From assembly GCA_011055475.1 (NCBI GenBank), contig DSDH01000023.1, positions 1 to 10,117 on the forward strand: a stretch of 10,117 nucleotides of DNA. Direction: 5' to 3'. The position numbers were made by a program, and so were the translations under genes. Source of the DNA: Phycisphaerales bacterium (GTDB lineage Bacteria > Planctomycetota > Phycisphaerae > Sedimentisphaerales > Anaerohalosphaeraceae). Positions 1-7,571 of the stretch are shown here, piece by piece. The notes below the pieces were generated by a model. That model was not told the origin of the DNA, did no database searches, and worked only from the letters and a program-made list of their open reading frames with translations. The number at the start of each line of letters is the position of its first letter. The stretch's first letter is position 1.

Positions 1-1551
1 AACGTCGTGCAGCCGGAGTATCGACCGGCGGCGCTGAAGGGGATGACCCAGTATTTCTGGCGGGTCGATGTCCGCGATGCGGCGGGCGAGCGCATCAGTG
101 AAGGGGACCTTTGGACGTTCACTACGGATGCCCGCGGGGCGTTTCTCGATCAGTACGATGTCTTCGTCAGCGGCACGGAGGGCTATCATACGTATCGGAT
201 CCCGGCGCTTCTGGTGGCGGCCAACGGCGATCTCTTGGCCTTCTGCGAGGGCCGCAAGACCAGCAGCGCCGACCACGGCGACGTGGACATCGTGCTCAAG
301 CGCAGCCTGGATGGCGGCCGGACGTGGGGACCGCTCGAGCTGCTGTATGAGGAGGGCGACACGGCCACGATCACCATCGGCAATCCCTGCCCGGTGCTGG
401 ATCGCCGCACCGGGCGGATCTGGCTGCCCTTCTGCCGCGACAACCGCCGGGTCTTCGTGGGCTACAGCGACGATCACGGCAAGACGTGGTCCCCGCGCCG
501 GGAGATCACCGACACGGTGGCCGATCCGGACTGGACGTGGTACGCGACCGGACCGGGCGTGGGCATTCAACTGGCCCATGGCGAGCACGCGGGCCGACTG
601 GTGATCCCCAGTGATCACCGCGACACGTATGGTTACGGCTCGCACATGGTCTACAGCGACGACGGCGGGGAGACCTGGACGCGCAGCGAGCCGATCATCC
701 CCGGCTGCAACGAGTGCCAGGTGGTGGAACTGGCCGACGGCGTGCTGATGAACAACATGCGCAGCTACGGCGACTGGGCTGAGTACCGCAAGATCGCGAC
801 CAGCCCGGACGGCGGGCATCGCTGGTCGGAGGTGCGGCCCGATCTGACGCTGATCGAGCCGACCTGCCAGGCGAGCTTTCTGAGGTACACGCTGGCCTCA
901 CAGCTCGACCGCAATCGCGTGCTGTTTTCCAACCCGGCCAGCACATCCAGCCGCGTCAGCATGACGGTGCGGCTCAGCTACGATGAGGGGCAGACCTGGC
1001 CGGTGTCGCGCGAGGTCTACGCCGGCAGCTCGGCGTACTCGTGCCTGACCGTGCTGCCCGACCAGACGATCGGCTGTCTGTATGAACGGGACGGCTACAA
1101 GAAGATTACGCTGGCCCGCTTTTCGCTCGAATGGCTGACGCGCGGCGAGGATTCGATCCAGTTGGATAAGGCGCACGCCCCGGTTCCGCCCGATGAGGCC
1201 GAGGATGTGCCGGTGCGGACGGTCCTGAACTGGCGGCCGGGACAGGAGGCGGCCCTGCATCGGGTCTACCTGGGGACCGCGCCGGAGCTGAGCGAGGCGG
1301 ATTTTCGACGGGAGCAGCAGGAAACGACCTATGATCCGGGCCTGTTGGACTTCGAGACGAGCTACTTCTGGCGGGTCGACGAAGTGCTCGACGAGGGCCA
1401 ACACGTGCCCGGGACGGTATGGGCGTTCGCCACGGCCGAGCTGGTTTGTGGATCGCGACTGGGCGCGGATCTGAACGGGGATTGCCTGGTCGACATAAAG
1501 GATCTGACGGTCTTGGTGGACCATTGGCTGATAGATAGGACGGTCGAATAA
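1..1551 (+). CDS. Exo-alpha-sialidase (GH33) with fn3-like modules and dockerin-like tail; 5' end outside window
   Basis: Secreted sialidase that removes terminal sialic acids from glycans. The frame is open from base 1, and its first ~40 residues are the end of a fibronectin-like module (YFWRVD at about 52-69), so the true start lies upstream and the GTG at 7 is not a start. 516 residues are visible. The propeller carries the YRIP motif (193-204) and five Asp boxes (304-327, 466-489, 655-678, 802-825, 976-999). Counting codons from base 1, the catalytic set is complete: Arg66, acid/base Asp91, Glu238, Arg254, Arg318 and nucleophile Tyr346. Glu-Arg spacing of 16 and Arg-Tyr spacing of 28 are as I recall for bacterial sialidases. 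A second fn3-like module (about 1171-1440) follows, then a single calcium-loop motif of D-x-N-x-D-x-x-x-D-x-x-D type (1468-1503), typical of planctomycete exported enzymes. The stop is TAA. The signal peptide must lie outside the window. Confidence 0.93.
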   Translation, partial: NVVQPEYRPAALKGMTQYFWRVDVRDAAGERISEGDLWTFTTDARGAFLDQYDVFVSGTEGYHTYRIPALLVAANGDLLAFCEGRKTSSADHGDVDIVLKRSLDGGRTWGPLELLYEEGDTATITIGNPCPVLDRRTGRIWLPFCRDNRRVFVGYSDDHGKTWSPRREITDTVADPDWTWYATGPGVGIQLAHGEHAGRLVIPSDHRDTYGYGSHMVYSDDGGETWTRSEPIIPGCNECQVVELADGVLMNNMRSYGDWAEYRKIATSPDGGHRWSEVRPDLTLIEPTCQASFLRYTLASQLDRNRVLFSNPASTSSRVSMTVRLSYDEGQTWPVSREVYAGSSAYSCLTVLPDQTIGCLYERDGYKKITLARFSLEWLTRGEDSIQLDKAHAPVPPDEAEDVPVRTVLNWRPGQEAALHRVYLGTAPELSEADFRREQQETTYDPGLLDFETSYFWRVDEVLDEGQHVPGTVWAFATAELVCGSRLGADLNGDCLVDIKDLTVLVDHWLIDRTVE

Positions 1552-1593
1552 GGACGTGCGCATCGCGTGCATAGGACGGCGAGAATCGCGTAG

Positions 1594-1600
1594 GGAGGTG
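1594..1600 (+). promoter_or_regulatory. Ribosome binding site for the GTG-started double-propeller gene
   Basis: GGAGGTG lies five bases upstream of the GTG at 1606. The GTG is followed directly by a signal peptide, so this site fixes the non-ATG start. The 54-base gap after the preceding gene shows no clear terminator or promoter, which fits co-transcription. Confidence 0.7.
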
Positions 1601-1605
1601 TTGTC

Positions 1606-4347
1606 GTGCGGAAGTCATACAAGCAGGTCTTGGTGATGATTATGTTGCTGTCCGGTCTCTGCCCTCCGACGCGCGCGGCGCAGAAGGAGTGGTTCGTGCG
1701 GGAGGGACAGGCCGAGCAGGTCCGGCAGGCCGGACAACGCTGGACGGCGGGCGACGGCCGGCTGGAGGGATCGGGTATGGGCAATTATCTCTATGCCGCG
1801 CGATCGATTCGACAGGGTGACTTTGTCCTGGCGGCCCGGATCAGTCTGGATGCCCTGAATCACACGGCCGCGTCCTTCATGCTGGACGACAACCACTTCG
1901 GGTTTGACGGCGGCGGCAATCGCCTGTTTGTGGAGGGGCCGGCGTTCGGTCCGACGCGGTACATCGGCCCGGCCACGGCGCCCATCACCCCGAACAAGCC
2001 CTTCCTTTTCGAGGCTCGCCGCACGAATCAGCAGCTTCGTTTCTCCATCGACGGCCGTGAGGTATGGAGTACCGAGTTCACGTCAAGCGGCATCGGGCGT
2101 TTCGCCCTGCGTCCGTGGCGCAGCACGATGCGGGTGTATGACTTCTGGGGCGAGGGGGACTTCACCGAACCCCTGCTGCAGCATACGATGCCGGAGACGT
2201 TTACGATTCCTACGATCGACCTGTCGGCGGAGAAGGACCGGCAGGTCGTCGTCGCGCGGGGCACGGCGGACGTGTATCAGGGCCACCCGACGACGCTGCT
2301 GATGCCGGATGGGAAGACGATGTTCGCGGTGTGGACCTACGACCACGGGGGGCGGTGCGGACCGATCAAGAAGAGCACCGACGGGGGCTTGAATTGGGGC
2401 GGGCTGCTGGATGTTCCGGACAATTGGTCCCAGGTGCGAAACTGCCCTTGTATCCACCGGCTGGTGGGGCCCGATGGCGTCGAGCGGCTCTTCGTCTTCG
2501 CGGGCAACGGGGATATGTATCAGTCCATCTCCCTGGATCAGGGGCGCACGTGGTCGCCCATGAAGCCCAACGGCCTGAAGTGCGTCGTCGCCCCGATCTC
2601 CATCCTGACGGTCGAAGACGGCGCCAAGTGGCTCATGTGGTATCATCGCGGCCGCACCGGTCTGACCGAGGGCCGGGACCGCTCGCAGGTGGGCGTTTAT
2701 CAGAGCGCTTCGACCGATGGCGGACTGACTTGGGGCGAGACGAAGCTCATCTGCGAGGTGCCCGGCGCCGTTCCGTGCGAGCCGGCCGTGATCCGTTCTC
2801 CGGATGGGAAGCAACTGCTGTGCCTCATGCGGGAGAACACGCGGCAATACAACTCCCTGATGATCACCTCGAACGATGAGGGGCGCACCTGGTCGAAGGC
2901 CAAGGAGCTTCCGGCCAGCCTGACCGGCGACCGGCACTGTCCGCGGTACGCCCCCGATGGCCGCCTGGTCATTCCGTTTCGCGACCAGGCCAAGGGCAGC
3001 CCGACCCGCGGTGATTTCGTCGCGTGGGTGGGGACGTACGACGACATCGTGAATCTCCGCGAGGGTCAGTACCGCGTGCGGCTCCTGAACAGCCCGAAGA
3101 AGTTCGACCTGGGGTATCCCGGGCTGGAGGTCCTGCCGGATGGGACCCTGGTGGCCACGACCTACGCCGTCCTGGAGCCCGGCGAGAAGAACTCCGTGGT
3201 GAGTGTGCGCTTTCGCATGGAAGAGATCGACGCCAAGGCCGCCCGACTCCCCACGCACGTCCCCGTTTACGTGAGCGGGCAGGAGGGGTATCACACCTAC
3301 CGGATTCCCGCCCTGCTGGTGACGGGCAAGGGTACGGTGCTGGCCTTTTGCGAGGGCCGCAAGGGCGGCCGGGGCGACAGCGGCAACATCGACCTGCTCG
3401 TCAAGCGGTCCACCGACGGCGGCCAAACCTGGAGCCAGGCCTCCGTTGTGCGGGATGACGGGCCGAACACCTGCGGCAATCCCTGCCCCGTGCTCGACCG
3501 CGAGACCGGGACGATTTGGCTGCTGACCACGTGGAACCTGGGCAGCGACCACGAGCGGCGGATCATCGACCAAACGAGCACGGACACGCGCCGCATCCTC
3601 GTCGCCCGTTCCACGGACGACGGCCGCACCTGGTCGCCGTTCAAGGAGATCACCTCCGACGTGAAGCGTCCGGACTGGACGTGGTACGCCACGGGTCCCT
3701 GCACGGGCATTCAGTTGCAACGTGGACCGCACAAGGGGCGGCTGGTCATTCCCTGCGATCACATTGAGGCCGACACGAAACGATACTACTCCCACGTGAT
3801 CTACTCGGATGATCACGGCCACACCTGGCGCCTGGGCGGCAGCACGCCGACCGATCAGGTGAACGAGTGCCAGGTCGTCGAGCTGGCCGACGGGCGGCTC
3901 ATGCTCAACATGCGCAACTACGACCGCCGCCAGAAGCACCGGGCCGTTTCCCTCAGTGAGGACGGCGGGATGACATGGGGCCCGGTTCAGCATGACCCGG
4001 TTCTGATCGAGCCGATCTGCCAGGCCAGCTTCGTCCGCTATACCTGCGCCGACGACGAGGGCAAGAACCGCCTGCTGTTCTCCAACCCGGCCCACACCGA
4101 CCAGCGGGTCAACATGACGCTCCGGCTGAGCTACGATGAAGGGCAGACCTGGCCCATCGCCAAGAGCCTTCACTCCGGCCCGTCCGCCTACTCCGACCTG
4201 GCGGTCCTGCCGGACGGGACGATCGGCTGCCTCTACGAGCAGGGCAAGGCGCACCCCTATGAACAGATCGTGCTGGCCCGCTGTCGGCTGGACTGGTTGA
4301 CCGATGGCCGTGACCGGCTGTCGCCGACCTGGAGGCCGTTGCCGTGA
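1606..4347 (+). CDS. Secreted double-propeller sialidase: LamG/DUF1080-like + divergent sialidase-like + GH33
   Basis: 913 residues. Residues 1-25 are a signal peptide (basic start, hydrophobic core, T-R-A-A end). Residues ~28-195 look like a concanavalin/LamG or DUF1080-like beta-sandwich, perhaps glycan-binding. Residues ~205-540 form a sialidase-like propeller with four Asp boxes (2374-2397, 2530-2553, 2710-2733, 2869-2892). It appears to keep the Asp (D246, in D-H-G), Glu (E392) and Tyr (Y504), with R409 and R468 as candidate triad arginines, but its YRIP motif is replaced by Q-G-H-P (225-228), so Arg1 is absent. Residues ~550-905 are a complete GH33 domain: Y565-R-I-P, R566, D591, E754, R770, R834, Y862 and five Asp boxes, closely resembling the upstream sialidase. 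There is no dockerin-like tail. Sialic acid release by the second propeller is well supported; the substrate of the first is unknown. The stop overlaps the next gene by four bases. Confidence 0.92.
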   Translation: MRKSYKQVLVMIMLLSGLCPPTRAAQKEWFVREGQAEQVRQAGQRWTAGDGRLEGSGMGNYLYAARSIRQGDFVLAARISLDALNHTAASFMLDDNHFGFDGGGNRLFVEGPAFGPTRYIGPATAPITPNKPFLFEARRTNQQLRFSIDGREVWSTEFTSSGIGRFALRPWRSTMRVYDFWGEGDFTEPLLQHTMPETFTIPTIDLSAEKDRQVVVARGTADVYQGHPTTLLMPDGKTMFAVWTYDHGGRCGPIKKSTDGGLNWGGLLDVPDNWSQVRNCPCIHRLVGPDGVERLFVFAGNGDMYQSISLDQGRTWSPMKPNGLKCVVAPISILTVEDGAKWLMWYHRGRTGLTEGRDRSQVGVYQSASTDGGLTWGETKLICEVPGAVPCEPAVIRSPDGKQLLCLMRENTRQYNSLMITSNDEGRTWSKAKELPASLTGDRHCPRYAPDGRLVIPFRDQAKGSPTRGDFVAWVGTYDDIVNLREGQYRVRLLNSPKKFDLGYPGLEVLPDGTLVATTYAVLEPGEKNSVVSVRFRMEEIDAKAARLPTHVPVYVSGQEGYHTYRIPALLVTGKGTVLAFCEGRKGGRGDSGNIDLLVKRSTDGGQTWSQASVVRDDGPNTCGNPCPVLDRETGTIWLLTTWNLGSDHERRIIDQTSTDTRRILVARSTDDGRTWSPFKEITSDVKRPDWTWYATGPCTGIQLQRGPHKGRLVIPCDHIEADTKRYYSHVIYSDDHGHTWRLGGSTPTDQVNECQVVELADGRLMLNMRNYDRRQKHRAVSLSEDGGMTWGPVQHDPVLIEPICQASFVRYTCADDEGKNRLLFSNPAHTDQRVNMTLRLSYDEGQTWPIAKSLHSGPSAYSDLAVLPDGTIGCLYEQGKAHPYEQIVLARCRLDWLTDGRDRLSPTWRPLP
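4331..4335 (+). promoter_or_regulatory. Ribosome binding site inside the preceding gene, for the aldolase GTG start
   Basis: GGAGG sits eight bases before the GTG at 4344, within the last codons of the double-propeller gene. With the GTGA stop/start overlap it supports translational coupling and the choice of GTG as start. Confidence 0.65.
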
Positions 4348-5288
4348 GGCCCTTGAAAAGCGATGAAATCCGCGGCACCTGGGGCACGCTTCTGCTGCCC
4401 ATCCAGCCGGACGACAGCATCGACTATACGCTCCTGGCCGAGGAGATCGACCGGCTTATCGAGTCCGGCGTCGCGGGGATCTACTCCAACGGCACCGCCG
4501 GCGAGATGTACAACCAGACCGAGGCCGAGTTTGACCGAATCAGCGGTATTCTGGCCGAGCGGTGTGAGCGGGCCGAGGTGCCCTTTCAACTGGGTGCGAG
4601 CCACATGAGCCCGATTCTTTCGCTCGAGCGTTTGCGCCGGGTCGTCCCGCTGGCCCCCGGCGCGGTGCAGGTCGCGCTGCCCGACTGGTTTCCGCCGAGT
4701 GTGGACGAGTGCATGGACTTCCTCCAACGGATGGCTGAGGTCGCATCGCCGATTCCACTGGTGCTGTACAACCCACCTCATGCCAAGCGCGTGCTGAGTC
4801 CCGCCGAGATCGGCGAGCTGGCCCGGGCGGTCCCCGCGCTGGCCGGCGTGAAGGTCGCCGACGGCGACGAGGGCTGGTACGAGCGGATGCGGGTTCACTG
4901 TAGCGGCCTGTCGGTCTTTGTCCCCGGTCACCATCTGGCGACGGGCCGGGCCCGCAGCGCTCACGGCTCCTACTCGAACGTTGCCTGCCTGAATCCCGCC
5001 GCGGCCCAGCGGTGGTGGCGACAGATGCACGACGACCCCAGCGAAGCCGTGCAGCTCCAGGATCGAATCAAACGGTTTCTCGAACAGTATATCCTCCCCT
5101 TCTTGCTGAAGGGCTACAGCACCATGGCCGTGGATAAGCTGCTTGCGGCCATCGGCCACTGGTGTGGCATCGGCAGCCGTCTGCGCTGGCCGTACCGATG
5201 GATTGACCGGGAGACGGCCGACCACCTGCGGGCGACCGCCCGAGATTGTCTGCCGGAGTTCTTTTCGGCGGAGGTTACATGCCCGTGA
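4344..5288 (+). CDS. Dihydrodipicolinate synthase / N-acetylneuraminate lyase superfamily aldolase
   Basis: A 314-residue cytoplasmic class I aldolase-type TIM barrel, the usual length for the family. Visible family marks are the keto-acid binding loop G50-T-A-G-E54, the catalytic tyrosine Y142 in L-Y-N-P-P, and the Schiff-base lysine K170 in G-V-K-V-A-D. In a sialidase operon the natural inference is cleavage of sialic acid, or a related 2-keto-3-deoxy acid, to pyruvate and an aldehyde sugar. However, the Y-N-P-P-H-A-K stretch differs from the Y-N-I-P of classical NanA, so no nanA symbol is given. It overlaps the upstream gene by four bases and the downstream gene by ten. A second aldolase of the same superfamily lies at 7572-8518, so at most one of them may be the true lyase. 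Confidence 0.88.
   Translation: MRPLKSDEIRGTWGTLLLPIQPDDSIDYTLLAEEIDRLIESGVAGIYSNGTAGEMYNQTEAEFDRISGILAERCERAEVPFQLGASHMSPILSLERLRRVVPLAPGAVQVALPDWFPPSVDECMDFLQRMAEVASPIPLVLYNPPHAKRVLSPAEIGELARAVPALAGVKVADGDEGWYERMRVHCSGLSVFVPGHHLATGRARSAHGSYSNVACLNPAAAQRWWRQMHDDPSEAVQLQDRIKRFLEQYILPFLLKGYSTMAVDKLLAAIGHWCGIGSRLRWPYRWIDRETADHLRATARDCLPEFFSAEVTCP
5270..5274 (+). promoter_or_regulatory. Ribosome binding site deciding the start of the first UroD-like gene
   Basis: GGAGG ends four bases before the ATG at 5279. It argues against the longer TTG-started reading frame at 5246, which has no such site. An in-frame ATG at 5288 is also possible, but would be 13 bases away. Confidence 0.6.
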
Positions 5289-6415
5289 TGGATGATCTGC
5301 GACGACTGCTGGACTATCTCGAGGGGACGGTGGATGCCGCCGCCCAGGAGCGGATCGCCCAACGCCATCGCGCTGCGCTCGAGTGGCGAGCCGTCGACCG
5401 GCCACCCCTGATTTGTACCTTTCCGCATCCGCCGGAGGCCCCGTTTCAGCCCGTGCCGCACCGCCGCATCTTCGATGATCCCGCAGCCATGCTGTACAAT
5501 GAGCTCGTTCGCGCGTTCGACACGAGTCTTTGCCTAGCCGATCAGGTCGGGCACGATCTGCCCTGGACGGTCCGGCCCAACTTCGGCACCGTCGTCGTCG
5601 CCTCCCTGTTCGGCGGCCGGATCGAGCAACGCGGCGATGATCCCCCGTGGGTGCGACCCTTCGAAACGGTCGAGCAGTTCCGACGGGCCTTGGACCGGGA
5701 CCCGTCGGATGTATCGGAAGCCACGGTGGATCGTGCCCGCCGGGGCTATCAGTTCTATGCCGAGGCGCTGGGGCCTTACCCCGGGCTGTGTGCAGCGATC
5801 CGTTTTGTCCTGCCGGACTTGCAGGGCCCCTTCGACACCGCCGAGCAGTTGCGCGGCAGCGAGATCTTTACTGATCTTTACACCCAGCCCGATCTCGTCG
5901 CCCTGGCCTTGGAGCGCATCGCCGCCGTCCAGGTCCGACTGGCTCAGCATCTTCAAGCGTTCCTTCGTGAACCCCTCGACGGGTTCACTCACCAGCACGG
6001 CACCCTGATTCGTGGTCATATCCTGCTGCGCGACGACACCGTGATTATGGTCTCCCCGGAAATGTACCGCGATCACATCGCCCGCTGGGACGATTTCGTG
6101 TTGGATCGGCTTGGCGGGGGTGGCATCCACGCCTGTGGCCGGTTCGACGGCCACGTGGAGGCCTTTCTGGCATTACCGAACGTGCAGTGCCTGGACCTGG
6201 GCCAGTCGTGGCTCAATGACGTCGACGCCATGTACGAAAAGGCCTGCCAACGATCCATCCCATTGGTGCGCGTCCGTACCGATGAGCAGCAGCTCGTCAG
6301 CGGGGAAATCGTCCATCGCTTCCCCACCGGGGCGACCTTCATCCATGATGCCCCCACATGGAAGGACGCCCGGCGGGTTTGCATGGCCTATCGCGATCGC
6401 GTCGAGGTGAGTTGA
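5279..6415 (+). CDS. UroD-fold protein (methyltransferase-like, H-x-C-G motif)
   Basis: 378 residues from the ATG at 5279, chosen for the GGAGG just upstream; the frame also opens earlier, at a TTG at 5246. The C-terminal half resembles the uroporphyrinogen decarboxylase superfamily. The key motif is G-I-H-A-C-G with H284 and C286, matching the H-x-C zinc ligands of corrinoid-dependent methyltransferases such as MtaA/MtbA rather than HemE. A third Cys ligand is not apparent. The N-terminal part (about 1-100) is divergent. Its position inside a sialidase/aldolase operon suggests work on a sugar or its methyl substituent rather than heme synthesis, but the substrate is unknown. Cytoplasmic; no signal peptide. 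It is followed after 15 bases by a second, clearly different UroD-like gene. Confidence 0.78.
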   Translation: MPVMDDLRRLLDYLEGTVDAAAQERIAQRHRAALEWRAVDRPPLICTFPHPPEAPFQPVPHRRIFDDPAAMLYNELVRAFDTSLCLADQVGHDLPWTVRPNFGTVVVASLFGGRIEQRGDDPPWVRPFETVEQFRRALDRDPSDVSEATVDRARRGYQFYAEALGPYPGLCAAIRFVLPDLQGPFDTAEQLRGSEIFTDLYTQPDLVALALERIAAVQVRLAQHLQAFLREPLDGFTHQHGTLIRGHILLRDDTVIMVSPEMYRDHIARWDDFVLDRLGGGGIHACGRFDGHVEAFLALPNVQCLDLGQSWLNDVDAMYEKACQRSIPLVRVRTDEQQLVSGEIVHRFPTGATFIHDAPTWKDARRVCMAYRDRVEVS

Positions 6416-6430
6416 GGTGGACGAGAATCC

Positions 6431-7540
6431 GTGAGAAAACGGCCCGGCACAATGCGTTCGAAGGACAGGGTCCTGTGTGCGGTTCTGCGACAGGAACCGG
6501 ACGCCGTCCCAGTCGATTTCAGCGCCAACCCGTGGGTACTTCAGCGGCTGAAAACGGCCTTCGGGGTAGACGACCATCGGTCTCTGCTGGATGCGCTCGG
6601 CGCGGATATCGTCGATCTGCGGGGCGTGGTCGACCCGATGTACCGGGGCCCGATTCCCTGGCGACGAACATCGGCCGGCGGCGTGCAGCAGAACATCTGG
6701 GGCATGCGTACCCGGATCAGCCAGACAGCGACCGGGCCGGAGGAGATGTACTGCGAGTTTCCGCTTCGGCCCGTGCAGGACCCGGATGAGCTTGAGCACT
6801 ATCCCTGGCCGTCGGTGGATTGGTTTGACTTCTCGGACTTCGCCGGTCGCCTCCAGCCCTGGCGCGACCGCGCGATCATGGCCTCCGGGGCCAGCATCTG
6901 GCAGCATCCCAGCTTTCTCCGGGGTCTGGATGAGCTGCTGATGGACGTCGCCACGGCCTCGCCGATAGGCGGCGCCCTGCTGGATCGCTTCACCGACTTC
7001 TATGTGGCGTACTTCGATCGTATGTTCGCGGCCGCGCCGGGGGCCATCGACATCCTGCGGATCGCCGATGACCTCGGCATGCAGGACCGCCTGCTGCTGA
7101 GCCCCTCGGCCATACGAGAGCACCTGATCCCGCGGATCGCCCGCCTGGTGGATATGGCCCACGCCCACGGCGTGAAGGTCATGTTCCACTCGTGCGGCAG
7201 TATCCGCCCGATCATCCCCGACCTGCTCGACATCGGCATCGACATCCTCGATCCCATTCAGGTCGCCGCCCGTGACATGGATCCCGCCGTGCTCAAGCGC
7301 GACATCGGCGACCGGGTCTGTTTTCACGGCGCGATCGACACGCAATACCTGCTGCCCCAAGGCACACCCGCCGAGGTCGCTAAGACCGTTCGGCAAATGA
7401 TCGATACGCTCGGTCGCGGTGGCGGCTACATCGTGGCGCCCAGCCACGTCCTTCAGATGGATGTGCCGTTGGAGAACATCCGGGCCCTGTACGAAACCGC
7501 CACCGCCCGAAGAGCAAGAACGGCCCTATTGAGAACATGA
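6431..7540 (+). CDS. Uroporphyrinogen decarboxylase (URO-D) superfamily protein, methyltransferase-like
   Basis: 369 residues from the GTG at 6431, with GAGGTGG at 6414-6420. The ATG at 6452 would give a start closer to the family's usual N-terminus (K-D-R-V-L ... E-P-D-A-V-P) but has no ribosome binding site. The family marks are strong: that N-terminal motif, F-H-S-C-G with H253 and C255, the late D-I-L-D-P-I-Q segment, and G-G-Y-I-V-A-P-S-H ending in H339 near the C-terminus. The H-x-C pair matches zinc-binding methyltransferases of the MtaA/CmuA type. Where MtbA has a distal Cys ligand this protein may use H339; that is inference. No corrinoid-binding partner (D-x-H-x-x-G) is visible in the window. 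A role in heme synthesis is unlikely given the operon and the motif. Exact function unknown. Confidence 0.85.
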   Translation: MRKRPGTMRSKDRVLCAVLRQEPDAVPVDFSANPWVLQRLKTAFGVDDHRSLLDALGADIVDLRGVVDPMYRGPIPWRRTSAGGVQQNIWGMRTRISQTATGPEEMYCEFPLRPVQDPDELEHYPWPSVDWFDFSDFAGRLQPWRDRAIMASGASIWQHPSFLRGLDELLMDVATASPIGGALLDRFTDFYVAYFDRMFAAAPGAIDILRIADDLGMQDRLLLSPSAIREHLIPRIARLVDMAHAHGVKVMFHSCGSIRPIIPDLLDIGIDILDPIQVAARDMDPAVLKRDIGDRVCFHGAIDTQYLLPQGTPAEVAKTVRQMIDTLGRGGGYIVAPSHVLQMDVPLENIRALYETATARRARTALLRT

Positions 7541-7571
7541 ACCGCAAGCCACGAGACCCAGGAAGACAGCT

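Noticed and set aside
2083..4254. 723-codon open frame on the minus strand opposite the double-propeller sialidase
   Set aside because: The plus-strand frame has a signal peptide, Asp boxes and catalytic residues. The minus frame has a biased composition with no recognisable domain, as expected for an antisense shadow in GC-rich coding DNA.
6173..7447. 424-codon open frame on the minus strand, plus similar ones at 898-1572 and 4257-5405
   Set aside because: They are antisense to UroD-like, sialidase and aldolase genes and cross real gene boundaries, with no ribosome binding site or domain seen.
5279..7540. Annotating the UroD-like genes as hemE
   Set aside because: Both have the H-x-C-G motif of the methyltransferase branch, and the operon context is sialic acid use, not tetrapyrrole synthesis.
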